Positions 1-5,568 of a stretch of 11,259 nucleotides of DNA are shown here, piece by piece (position 1 is the stretch's first letter; each line of letters begins with the position of its first letter). The translations under genes were made by a program, and so were the position numbers. The stretch lies in the NCBI GenBank assembly GCA_009785395.1, contig WQWK01000044.1, forward strand, positions 1 through 11,259, in the 5' to 3' direction. The stretch comes from Conexibacteraceae bacterium. GTDB lineage: Bacteria > Actinomycetota > Thermoleophilia > Solirubrobacterales > Solirubrobacteraceae. Below the pieces are notes generated by a model. It made no database searches and was not told where the DNA came from. It saw only the letters and a program-made list of their open reading frames with translations.

Positions 1-8
1 CGTTGCTC

Positions 9-1265
9 CTAGAGCCCCTTCGAGAAGCTGTTCCAGGTGGACTCCCAGACCGCGTTCGCGGCGGCCGGAAGCTCGAGTTGGAAGAGGCCGTGCCGGAAGT
101 AATCCTCCCTGACGACCGTCGAGGCGAGCTGGGGCACCATCAGCTTCTCCGACACGAGCCGCTGCGGTGTGACCTCCGTCAGCGGCTGCATGTAACCCAC
201 GTAGGAGAAGTTCTCCAGCGCGTTGTCGACGTCGAGCATGTAGTCGATGAACTTGTGGGCGAGCACGGGATTGCTGCCGCCGGTGAGGTTCACCATCAGG
301 TCGTTGGCGACCGGTCCCCTGTGGTCCGCCGGGAACCAGTAGCCGATCGTGTCAACCGAGGTGCCCTTCGGCAGGTATTGGTTGGCGACCGCCATGTCAC
401 CCGACCAGGCGTGATGAATCCACGTCTTGCCGGTCGGCACATCCGTGTAGTCGTTGTTGTCGATCCGCACGTTCGTGAGCGCCGAGAGCTGCTGCAGGGC
501 CCTCCCGGCCGCGGCGATCTGGCGCGTGCTGGTCGTGTTGAGGTTCAGGTTGCCGGCGTGCAGCAGCGCGAGGCTGAGCGATTCCCGATAGTCGTCGAGC
601 ACGGCGACCTTGCCCCTGTAACGCGATGCCTGCCAGGGCATGTTCCACGACGGCGCGAGGTTCACCTTGTCCTTGCGCCAGGCGATCCCGGTGGTGTAGA
701 TCGAGTACGGCGTCGTGTACTGCCAGCCCTGGTCGTAGAACGGGTTCACGTAGTCATGCCACGCGTTCGCGATGTTGGGGATGTAACTGTGGTTGAGCGG
801 CCGGATCAGCTTGGCGGCCACGAGCTGGCCGAGCACGTCGACGGTGGGGAAGAACACGTCGACCTTGAGCTCGCCGCTGGAGAGCTTGGCGAGCGCCTCC
901 TCGATCGTGTTGAACGTGGTGACCTGACAGTTGCAGTTGTATTTCTTCTCGAAGCTCTTGACGACCGACTCGTTGATGTAGGCCACCCAGTTGTAGAGCT
1001 GCAGCGTCGCGCCCCGTTCCGGCTCGAGCCCGGACGCGATCGCCCTGTTGTCGCGATAGACAGGCCACTTGACCGGCCTGTCCTGGCGTGGCAGCGGCGG
1101 GCCGCTGGCGCCGGCGGCGGGGTTCGTCGAGCTGCAGCCGGCCAGCATCGCGCCGAGCGCGACGCCGGCGCCCGCCCGCAGCAGCTGCCGGCGAGACAGC
1201 AGCGTCTCCTCCGCCGCGACCCTGCGCCGCACGCCGGGGGCGAGCCATCCCTCACGCGGATGCAT
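9..1265 (-). CDS. PotD-like ABC transporter substrate-binding lipoprotein (polyamine/betaine type)
   Basis: 418-aa extracytoplasmic solute-binding protein, probably capturing a polyamine or related cationic amine for an ABC importer. The N-terminus has a twin-arginine motif (SRRQLLR, residues 24-30), a hydrophobic stretch and a lipobox LAGC with the lipidated Cys at 44, so it is likely a Tat-exported lipoprotein. Family features resemble PotD/PotF: LQLYNWVAYIN (88-98), YTTPYSIYTTGIAWR (183-197), AWSGDMAVA (286-294) and a conserved Asp (D322) in the VANDLMV segment, where PotD-type proteins have an amine-contacting acidic residue. An unusual Cys-Asn-Cys (111-113) lies in the mature domain. The ATG overlaps the end of the upstream TetR gene by 14 bp, so the two are almost certainly co-transcribed. 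No strong Shine-Dalgarno is visible, and GTG codons at residues 12 or 17 are alternative starts. Permease and ATPase genes are not present; they may lie beyond position 1. The family call is firm, the ligand is not. Confidence 0.9.
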   Translation of the reverse strand: MHPREGWLAPGVRRRVAAEETLLSRRQLLRAGAGVALGAMLAGCSSTNPAAGASGPPLPRQDRPVKWPVYRDNRAIASGLEPERGATLQLYNWVAYINESVVKSFEKKYNCNCQVTTFNTIEEALAKLSSGELKVDVFFPTVDVLGQLVAAKLIRPLNHSYIPNIANAWHDYVNPFYDQGWQYTTPYSIYTTGIAWRKDKVNLAPSWNMPWQASRYRGKVAVLDDYRESLSLALLHAGNLNLNTTSTRQIAAAGRALQQLSALTNVRIDNNDYTDVPTGKTWIHHAWSGDMAVANQYLPKGTSVDTIGYWFPADHRGPVANDLMVNLTGGSNPVLAHKFIDYMLDVDNALENFSYVGYMQPLTEVTPQRLVSEKLMVPQLASTVVREDYFRHGLFQLELPAAANAVWESTWNSFSKGL

Positions 1266-1878
1266 GCGCGCTCGCTCTCAGTTCACACCCGAGCTCGCTG
1301 GAGGCGAGCGCCAGGCAGATGCCGATCATCCGCTCGGGAGCGACGTCCGGCTGACCGAGCGTGACCTGCACGCCGAGGCCATCGAGCAGGCCCGAGAGCG
1401 CGATCGCGAACGCGTCGGCGTCGGCGTCGGCGCTGAACTCGCCCGCGGCCTGTCCCTCGCGCACGATGTCAGCGATCAGCTTGCGCTGGCGACGGTCGAG
1501 CTCGAAGTAGGACTGGCGGACGCCCGTGTCGCGCCGCGCGCGGACCCAGATCTCCATCCACAGCGTCCAGTCGCTGAAGCCGCTGGGGCCGAGGCTCGTC
1601 TCCTCGATCAGGTGGACGAGCTTGTCGCTGGCGCAGTCGTATCTGGCCTGTCCCTCCGTCAGCCGCGCGTAGAACTCACGGTCGGTCTGGTCGACCGCCT
1701 CCTCCAGCAGCCGGTCCTTGGACTCGAAGTAGTAGAGGATCGTCGGCGCACTGGTGCCCACGCGCTCGGCGATGTCGGCGATGCGCGTCTCGAGCAGGCC
1801 GCGCTCGTACAGCACCTCGGCCGCGGCCGCGACGATCTGCGGTCTGCGTAGGTGGTCGACTCTCGGTCGGGGACTCAT
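1252..1878 (-). CDS. TetR-family repressor, BetI-like (first of two)
   Basis: 208-aa one-component DNA-binding regulator. The N-terminal TetR helix-turn-helix covers about residues 12-58, with the recognition region TRIADIAERVGTSAPTILYY (31-50) followed by FESKDRLL. The C-terminal ligand/dimer domain carries the pattern DWTLWMEIWVRARRD (103-117) and GEFSADADADAFAIALSGLLDGLGV (about 146-170), which is typical of BetI-type C-terminal domains, a group including regulators of choline and amine metabolism. The ATG at 1878 is preceded four bases away by AGGAG (complement of 1883-1887), a good ribosome site. It is transcribed divergently from the amine oxidase and overlaps the downstream solute-binding gene, so it probably represses itself, that gene and the oxidase. 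Ligand unknown; an amine or its catabolite is inferred from the neighbours. Confidence 0.92.
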   Translation of the reverse strand: MSPRPRVDHLRRPQIVAAAAEVLYERGLLETRIADIAERVGTSAPTILYYFESKDRLLEEAVDQTDREFYARLTEGQARYDCASDKLVHLIEETSLGPSGFSDWTLWMEIWVRARRDTGVRQSYFELDRRQRKLIADIVREGQAAGEFSADADADAFAIALSGLLDGLGVQVTLGQPDVAPERMIGICLALASSELGCELRASAHASA

Positions 1879-1888
1879 CGCTCTCCTC

Positions 1889-1918
1889 TTGTGCTCAGAC
1901 CGAACGAATTCGTATACT
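1889..1918 (+). promoter_or_regulatory. Probable promoter for the amine oxidase gene
   Basis: TTGTGC (1889-1894) and TATACT (1913-1918) are separated by 18 bp and resemble -35 and -10 elements of a housekeeping sigma factor. The TATACT hexamer is AT-rich in a very GC-rich region. A start near 1925 would give a leader of about 90 nt before the GTG at 2016. The opposite strand reads TATACG at 1916-1911, a possible -10 for the leftward TetR gene, but no convincing -35 for it is visible. Confidence 0.45.
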
Positions 1919-1932
1919 GAACACTGATTCAG
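1904..1932. promoter_or_regulatory. Candidate TetR operator(s): two inverted repeats over the promoter
   Basis: A perfect 10-bp palindrome ACGAATTCGT (1904-1913) abuts the -10 hexamer. Just after it, CTGAACACTGATTCAG (1917-1932) is a CTGAA-N6-TTCAG inverted repeat lying at the expected transcription start. TetR proteins usually bind short inverted repeats between divergent genes, so either could be the operator of the adjacent regulator. That assignment is inference from position and symmetry. Confidence 0.4.
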
Positions 1933-1947
1933 AAAACTATCGCGGCC

Positions 1948-1991
1948 GGCTCGTCGATGTCAAGCAGAAGTTTGGTGACGAGCGACGAGCC
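1948..1991 (+). repeat. 9-bp inverted repeat in the leader of the amine oxidase
   Basis: GGCTCGTCG (1948-1956) is exactly complementary to CGACGAGCC (1983-1991), with 26 nt between. GACGAG also occurs immediately before the right arm (1977-1982), giving the left arm a second possible partner. In the inferred leader RNA the stem would end 13 nt before the ribosome-binding site at 2005-2010. It could be a leader structure or chance in GC-rich sequence. Confidence 0.3.
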
Positions 1992-2015
1992 ACGTCGAGG
2001 ACGCGGGGGATACGA

Positions 2016-3335
2016 GTGTTCGATATCGCTGTGCTGGGTGCGGGACTGGGCGGACTGAGCGCGGCGCGAGACCTCGCGCGCGCGGGCGCCGACGTGATCG
2101 TGCTCGAGGCGCGGTCGCGGCCCGGCGGCCGAGTCGAAGCGGTGACGCTGGCGGACGGCCGCACCGTCCAGGCAGGCGGTGAGGTGTTCGGCTTCGGTCA
2201 CACCGCCTACCGCGAGCTTGTCGGCGAGCTCGGGCTGGCGACCGAGCCCAGCTATGTCGCGGAGCCCGGAGAGATGAGCTGGGGACTCGTCGACGGCGTC
2301 TACGTCGGCGACGAGCCGCCGTGGATGACGCCCGCGGAGCTCGCCGACGCCGACCGCGTCGAGCACGCGTTCGCGGCGCTCGTGGACGCGGTCGATCCCG
2401 AGGATCCCTGGTCGCACCCGGACGCCGCCGCGCTCGACTGCACCAGCGTCGGCGCGTGGCTGCGATCGCTCGACGCGCTGCCGGCGGTGCGCCGTCGCCA
2501 CGACCTCGCCTCGCTCTCGCTGTCCTGCGATGCCCCCGAGCGCACGTCGCTGCTCGCGGAGCTGCGCAAGCAGGCCGTGCTCGGCGGCGACGGGTTCTAC
2601 GACCTCGAGCGCTGGGAGGGCCTCAAGGTCGCCGCCGGGTCGGCCGCCGTGGCACTGGCGATGGCGGCCGAGCTGGAGGGCAGGATCCGGTTCGGTGCGG
2701 TGGTGGCGCGGATCGATGTCGCGGGGCACGGCCATGTGCGCACGACGCTCGCCGACGGTGAGACGATCGACTCCGAGGCGGTCGTCTGCGCGATTCCCTG
2801 CAGTCCGCTGCGCGACGTCACGATCACCGGCCTCAGCGACGCGCGGCTCCAGTCTCTGCGCCACCAGCGCAACGCCCTCGCGGCGAAGGTCGTCGTCGCC
2901 TACGAGGACTCGTTCTGGCGGCAGGGCGGCCAGAACGGCCTCGCCGAGAGCGAGTGGCTGTTCGGTTCGACCTGGCCCCAGGGTCCCGGAACGCTGTCAC
3001 TGCTCGTCCCGCCCGAGCGCTTCGCCGCGTTCCTCGCGGCGCCGCCGGCGGACCGCGCGGCGCAGGTGCTCGGCGGCCTGAGCGCCCTGTACGGCGATCC
3101 GGCCCGGGAGCCGGTCGCGATGCTCGAGCGGCTGTGGGGGACCGATCCTTTCACGCGCGGGTACATCGCGAGCTGGGCTCCGGGTGATCTCGGGCGGGTC
3201 GGGCCCCTGCACGGCACGCACGAGCCCCCGTTCTACGTCGCCGGCTCCGACCACTGGGTCGCGGGCTACATGGAGGGCGCCGTGCGAACCGGGCGTGACG
3301 CGGCGCGCGTGGCGCTGGGGGCGGGCGTCGCCTGA
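2016..3335 (+). CDS. Flavin-containing amine oxidase (monoamine/polyamine oxidase family)
   Basis: 439-aa FAD-dependent oxidase expected to oxidise an amine to imine/aldehyde with release of H2O2. The N-terminal dinucleotide-binding motif VLGAGLGGLSAARDL (6-20) is followed by the acidic strand end VLEAR and the RPGGRV motif (35-40). The C-terminal FAD signature is YVAGSDHWVAGYMEGAVRTG (407-426). Lys291, in AAKVVVAYEDSFW, aligns with the conserved active-site lysine of MAO/PAO enzymes. The position where MAO carries its flavin-linked Cys (GGCY) appears to be Tyr383 here, so FAD is probably non-covalent. No signal peptide is seen, so it is likely cytoplasmic. The GTG start is chosen because GGGGGA (2005-2010) lies five bases upstream and the FAD motif begins almost at once. 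It is divergent from the BetI-like TetR and PotD-like genes, which supports an amine-catabolic role. Some relatives act as protoporphyrinogen or carotenoid oxidoreductases, but the lysine and context favour amine oxidation. Confidence 0.88.
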   Translation: MFDIAVLGAGLGGLSAARDLARAGADVIVLEARSRPGGRVEAVTLADGRTVQAGGEVFGFGHTAYRELVGELGLATEPSYVAEPGEMSWGLVDGVYVGDEPPWMTPAELADADRVEHAFAALVDAVDPEDPWSHPDAAALDCTSVGAWLRSLDALPAVRRRHDLASLSLSCDAPERTSLLAELRKQAVLGGDGFYDLERWEGLKVAAGSAAVALAMAAELEGRIRFGAVVARIDVAGHGHVRTTLADGETIDSEAVVCAIPCSPLRDVTITGLSDARLQSLRHQRNALAAKVVVAYEDSFWRQGGQNGLAESEWLFGSTWPQGPGTLSLLVPPERFAAFLAAPPADRAAQVLGGLSALYGDPAREPVAMLERLWGTDPFTRGYIASWAPGDLGRVGPLHGTHEPPFYVAGSDHWVAGYMEGAVRTGRDAARVALGAGVA

Positions 3336-3352
3336 TGGCGCCGGACGTGGTT

Positions 3353-3370
3353 GGCTGACCTCAGTCGGCC
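3353..3370. terminator. Short hairpin between convergent genes, possible bidirectional terminator
   Basis: GGCTGAC (3353-3359) and GTCGGCC (3364-3370) form a 7-bp stem with one G-T pair and a 4-nt loop. It sits between the stop of the amine oxidase and the end of the leftward TetR gene, and its loop contains that gene's stop codon. There is no T-run on either side, so termination by this element alone is uncertain. Confidence 0.3.
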
Positions 3371-4008
3371 CGCTGGCCGCTGAGGTCGCTCAGACCGAGC
3401 TCGCGGGCGAGCGAGGACTCGATCGCGGCTCGGGCCCGCTGCAGCGGCATGCTCGAATCGCCGATCAGCACCCTGATCCCGAGCCCGTCCAGCAGTGCCA
3501 GCGTGCGGTCGACAGCCGCCATCACGTCGGTGTCGGCGCTGAACTCGCCGGCCTCGATCCCCGCCGTGATCGCGTCGGCGAACCACTCGCGCAGCCGCCC
3601 GTAGAGCTCCTCGGCGACCGGCCGCATCTCCGGGTGGCGGACCGCGCGCAACCACAGCTCCACCCACAGCACCCAGTCCTCGGCGAGCGCCGGCGTCGTC
3701 GGCAGACACTGGCCGATCATCTGCCGCAGCCGCTCGGCATGGCTTGAGGTGGGCGTCTCGCCACCTGAGATCCGCGCGTCACCCGCACGCGTGTATGAGT
3801 AGCGAAGCGCCTCGGCGAGCAGCGTCTCACGACTGTCGAAGTGGTAGTGCACCAGCGGCGGCGACACGCCGGCGTCCATCGCGATCCGGGCGATGCGGAC
3901 GTCGTCGATGCCGTCGCTGGCGATGCGCCGGACCGCGGCGGCGAGGATCCGCTCGCGCGCCGCGGCACCCCGCTGAGCGGCGGCGCGTTCGCGCCCGCCC
4001 GTGCTCAC
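3361..4008 (-). CDS. TetR-family repressor, BetI-like (second of two)
   Basis: 215-aa regulator when started at the GTG at 4008. The frame is open further upstream to an ATG at 4188, but those 60 extra residues lie over the Rieske gene and are not TetR-like. GGAGG (complement of 4013-4017) sits four bases before the GTG, and the GTG overlaps the Rieske stop as GTGA, so translational coupling is likely. The helix-turn-helix covers about 16-66, with VRIARIAMDAGVSPPLVHYH (37-56). The C-terminal domain repeats the BetI-type pattern of the other regulator: DWVLWVELWLRAVRHP (111-126) and AGEFSADTD (153-161) followed by LLDGLGIRV (172-180). It probably controls the divergent Rieske and acyl-CoA dehydrogenase units. 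Ligand unknown. The last gene of its operon, it converges on the amine oxidase gene. Confidence 0.9.
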   Translation of the reverse strand: MSTGGRERAAAQRGAAARERILAAAVRRIASDGIDDVRIARIAMDAGVSPPLVHYHFDSRETLLAEALRYSYTRAGDARISGGETPTSSHAERLRQMIGQCLPTTPALAEDWVLWVELWLRAVRHPEMRPVAEELYGRLREWFADAITAGIEAGEFSADTDVMAAVDRTLALLDGLGIRVLIGDSSMPLQRARAAIESSLARELGLSDLSGQRAD

Positions 4009-5141
4009 GCAACCTCCAGCGCCGGCGCCAGGTCGGCACGAATGCGGTCGGCGAACCACGCCACCGCACACTCGCGCTCGGACAGCGGGCCGCACCGATA
4101 ATCGCGCGTCTGCAGCCCCTGCTGCACGTTCGCGACGAGGTCGATGTCCTCGTCGAGCACGAGCGTGTTCAGGCGCTGGTTGGCCCATTGCACGAAGCGC
4201 GTGCGAGCGCCGCTGCCGGCAGGCCGGTAGCTGGCGGACACGTCATGCGTCATGCCGATGCCGTCGGGCGTCAGCTGCCAGGTGTTGACCTGATCCGGGT
4301 ACAGATCGATCGTCGTGTTGGGATAGATGTACACGTAGCGCCAGGTGTGCCGATCCTCCTCGCCGAGCCCCGGCATCGGCTGCACCAGGCTCTGGTAGGC
4401 GCGCTCGAGCCGGTTGGAGCTCGGCTTGTCGCGCAGCGGCGCCTCGAACCACACGTATGCGTCTTGGACGTCGGCCGTGTAGCGCTTGTAGTCGTACAGC
4501 CGCATCAGGCCGGGGTGCGCGATCGGGACGTGGTAACCCTCGAGGTAGTTGTCGGCGACGATCTTCCAGTTCGCCGGCTGGTCGCCCTCGTAGGGCGCGA
4601 AGGAGACCAGTGACGGGATCCGGTAGCGCTCGAGCCGGGCCGGCAGGTCGCCGAGGAGCTCGGCGAGCGGTGTCGCGTCGGGGTCGAGGTTGACGAACAC
4701 GAGACCGCACAGCTCCTCGACGCGCGCCGGTAGCAGTCCGAGCGACGCCTTGTCCAGGCGATCGCCGTAGGCGAGCGCCTCGGGCGCGCCGATCATCGTT
4801 CCGTCGAGCTTGTAGGTCCACCCGTGATAGCGGCAGCGGATCGCGGCCTTGCACTGGCCGGAGCCGCTGAGCAGGCGCGAGCCCCGGTGGCGGCAGACGT
4901 TGCGGTATGCGCGGAGTACTCCGTCCTCGTCGCGCACGACCAGCACGGGCTGGGAGCCGGCGCGGGCGGTGATGTAGCTGCCGGTCTGCGGCAGCGACCC
5001 GGTGTGACCGGCCAGCTGCCAGGTGCGCTCGAAGATCAGGCGCTGCTCGGCCTCGAGCAGCGCCGGGTCCAGGTAATGGTTCGGGGCCAGGGCAGCCGAC
5101 ATGCGAGGCGGGGCGTTCTTGGCGGACTCGGTGATCGTCAT
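4005..5141 (-). CDS. Rieske non-heme iron oxygenase, catalytic subunit (quaternary-amine demethylase/hydroxylase type)
   Basis: 378-aa oxygenase subunit. The Rieske [2Fe-2S] ligands are C83-x-H85 (NVCRHRGSRL) and C103-x-x-H106 (IRCRYHGWTY). The catalytic domain has NWKIVADNYLEGYHVPIAHP (191-210), giving iron ligands H204 and H209; the third ligand is probably an Asp in DEDID (330-334). The residue bridging Rieske cluster and iron, three before H204, is Glu201, where aromatic-ring dioxygenases use Asp. Glu here is a feature I associate with carnitine monooxygenase CntA and related enzymes. The ending with QQGLQTRDYRCGPLSERE (340-357) is also typical of the glycine betaine/stachydrine/carnitine group. 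Expected role: O2- and electron-dependent oxidation of a quaternary ammonium compound, releasing an N-methyl group or cleaving the C-N bond. A reductase partner is needed and absent here. GGGAGAAG precedes the ATG closely. Aromatic substrates are less likely but not excluded. Confidence 0.9.
   Translation of the reverse strand: MTITESAKNAPPRMSAALAPNHYLDPALLEAEQRLIFERTWQLAGHTGSLPQTGSYITARAGSQPVLVVRDEDGVLRAYRNVCRHRGSRLLSGSGQCKAAIRCRYHGWTYKLDGTMIGAPEALAYGDRLDKASLGLLPARVEELCGLVFVNLDPDATPLAELLGDLPARLERYRIPSLVSFAPYEGDQPANWKIVADNYLEGYHVPIAHPGLMRLYDYKRYTADVQDAYVWFEAPLRDKPSSNRLERAYQSLVQPMPGLGEEDRHTWRYVYIYPNTTIDLYPDQVNTWQLTPDGIGMTHDVSASYRPAGSGARTRFVQWANQRLNTLVLDEDIDLVANVQQGLQTRDYRCGPLSERECAVAWFADRIRADLAPALEVA
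4013..4017 (-). promoter_or_regulatory. Ribosome-binding site that fixes the start of the second TetR gene
   Basis: GGAGG on the minus strand lies inside the last codons of the Rieske gene, four bases before the GTG at 4008. It is the best Shine-Dalgarno match near that gene and supports the GTG start over the upstream ATG at 4188. Confidence 0.7.
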
Positions 5142-5153
5142 CTTCTCCCAATC

Positions 5154-5169
5154 CTGACTTTGTGATCAG
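5154..5169. promoter_or_regulatory. Candidate operator: CTGA-N8-TCAG
   Basis: CTGACTTTGTGATCAG is an interrupted inverted repeat containing the palindrome TGATCA. It sits in the 49-bp gap between the Rieske gene and the 125-aa gene. The same outer arms and spacing occur at 1917-1932 in front of the amine oxidase. Short arms make this weak alone. Confidence 0.3.
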
Positions 5170-5182
5170 TTGCTGTTAGTCT
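5154..5182 (+). promoter_or_regulatory. Candidate promoter for a leaderless rightward transcript
   Basis: CTGACT (5154-5159) and TAGTCT (5177-5182) are 17 bp apart and resemble -35 and -10 boxes. The -10 ends eight bases before the ATG at 5191, so transcription would start almost at the initiation codon, consistent with the absence of any Shine-Dalgarno there. On the other strand TAGACT (5183-5178) overlaps it and could serve the Rieske gene. Inferred from consensus only. Confidence 0.35.
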
Positions 5183-5190
5183 ACCGCGCA

Positions 5191-5568
5191 ATGGTCAAGC
5201 GTGCGTCCTGGCTTTCGATCACGCCCGAACCCGAGCGCGAGCTCCCGGAGGCGGTGGCGACGCTCGCCTGCGGCGGCGGTCCGTCGGCCGACGCGATCGC
5301 GCGCGAGCGCCGGCGGGTCGAACGGCTCGTGATGCACGGCAGCCGCCGCCAGTGGCTCGCGTACCTGCATGAGGTCGTCGAGCTGATCGAGCGCAGCGGC
5401 GCCGGCGCGGACCAGAGCGAGCTGGTGGCCCGCGCGCAAGCGCGCGCGCGGGCCGTGATCTCAAACCACCACAACCTGCTGTTGGCCCTGCCCGGCCGCG
5501 CCGCGGATCTGACCGCGGCCGACCGCGCGCGGCTCGCAGCAACCCCCACCGAGCAAAGGAAGCCATGA
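5191..5568 (+). CDS. Unrecognised 125-aa protein, first gene of the acyl-CoA dehydrogenase operon
   Basis: I do not recognise this family. The frame has the strong third-position G/C of real genes here. The sequence is soluble and mostly helical in character, rich in Arg, Ala and Glu, with no signal peptide, membrane segment or Cys cluster; the only Cys follows the Ala-rich stretch near residue 27. Notable segments are RRQWLAYLHEVVELIERS (near 52-69), a charged helix, and AVISNHHNLLLALPG (near 88-102). I chose the ATG at 5191 over an in-frame TTG at 5170 because the TTG overlaps the likely promoter. Its TGA overlaps the acyl-CoA dehydrogenase ATG as ATGA, so the two are translationally coupled and probably made in matched amounts. 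A helper, adaptor or small regulatory partner of the pathway is possible but is only inference from position. Confidence 0.7.
   Translation: MVKRASWLSITPEPERELPEAVATLACGGGPSADAIARERRRVERLVMHGSRRQWLAYLHEVVELIERSGAGADQSELVARAQARARAVISNHHNLLLALPGRAADLTAADRARLAATPTEQRKP
5427..5454 (+). repeat. Perfect 11-bp GC inverted repeat inside the 125-aa gene
   Basis: GGCCCGCGCGC (5427-5437) and GCGCGCGGGCC (5444-5454) are exact complements with a 6-nt loop. They lie in codons for an Ala-Arg-rich helix, about 110 bp upstream of the acyl-CoA dehydrogenase start. It may simply reflect alternating Ala and Arg GC codons. Confidence 0.4.

Noticed and set aside
3..1364. 453-codon open frame on the plus strand
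   Set aside because: Antisense shadow of the PotD-like gene; Arg/Val/Gly/His-biased product with no domain.
1957..2058. 33-codon upstream open frame overlapping the amine oxidase start
   Set aside because: No ribosome-binding site precedes its ATG, and its composition does not suggest a conserved leader peptide. It would need conservation in relatives to be credible.
1929..2864. 311-codon minus-strand open frame opposite the amine oxidase
   Set aside because: Shadow of a well-supported flavoprotein; low-complexity Arg/Ala composition, and it would run across the divergent promoter.
4009..4188. 60-residue N-terminal extension of the second TetR
   Set aside because: It overlaps conserved Rieske codons, is Arg/Ala-rich without TetR features, and a GTG with an ideal GGAGG lies downstream.
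3744..4613. 289-codon plus-strand open frame opposite the TetR and Rieske genes
   Set aside because: Shadow frame across two well-supported minus-strand genes; no motif or ribosome site.
5170..5190. TTG start adding seven residues to the 125-aa protein
   Set aside because: It would place the codon within the inferred -35 to -10 spacer, and TTG is a weak start; the ATG at 5191 fits better.
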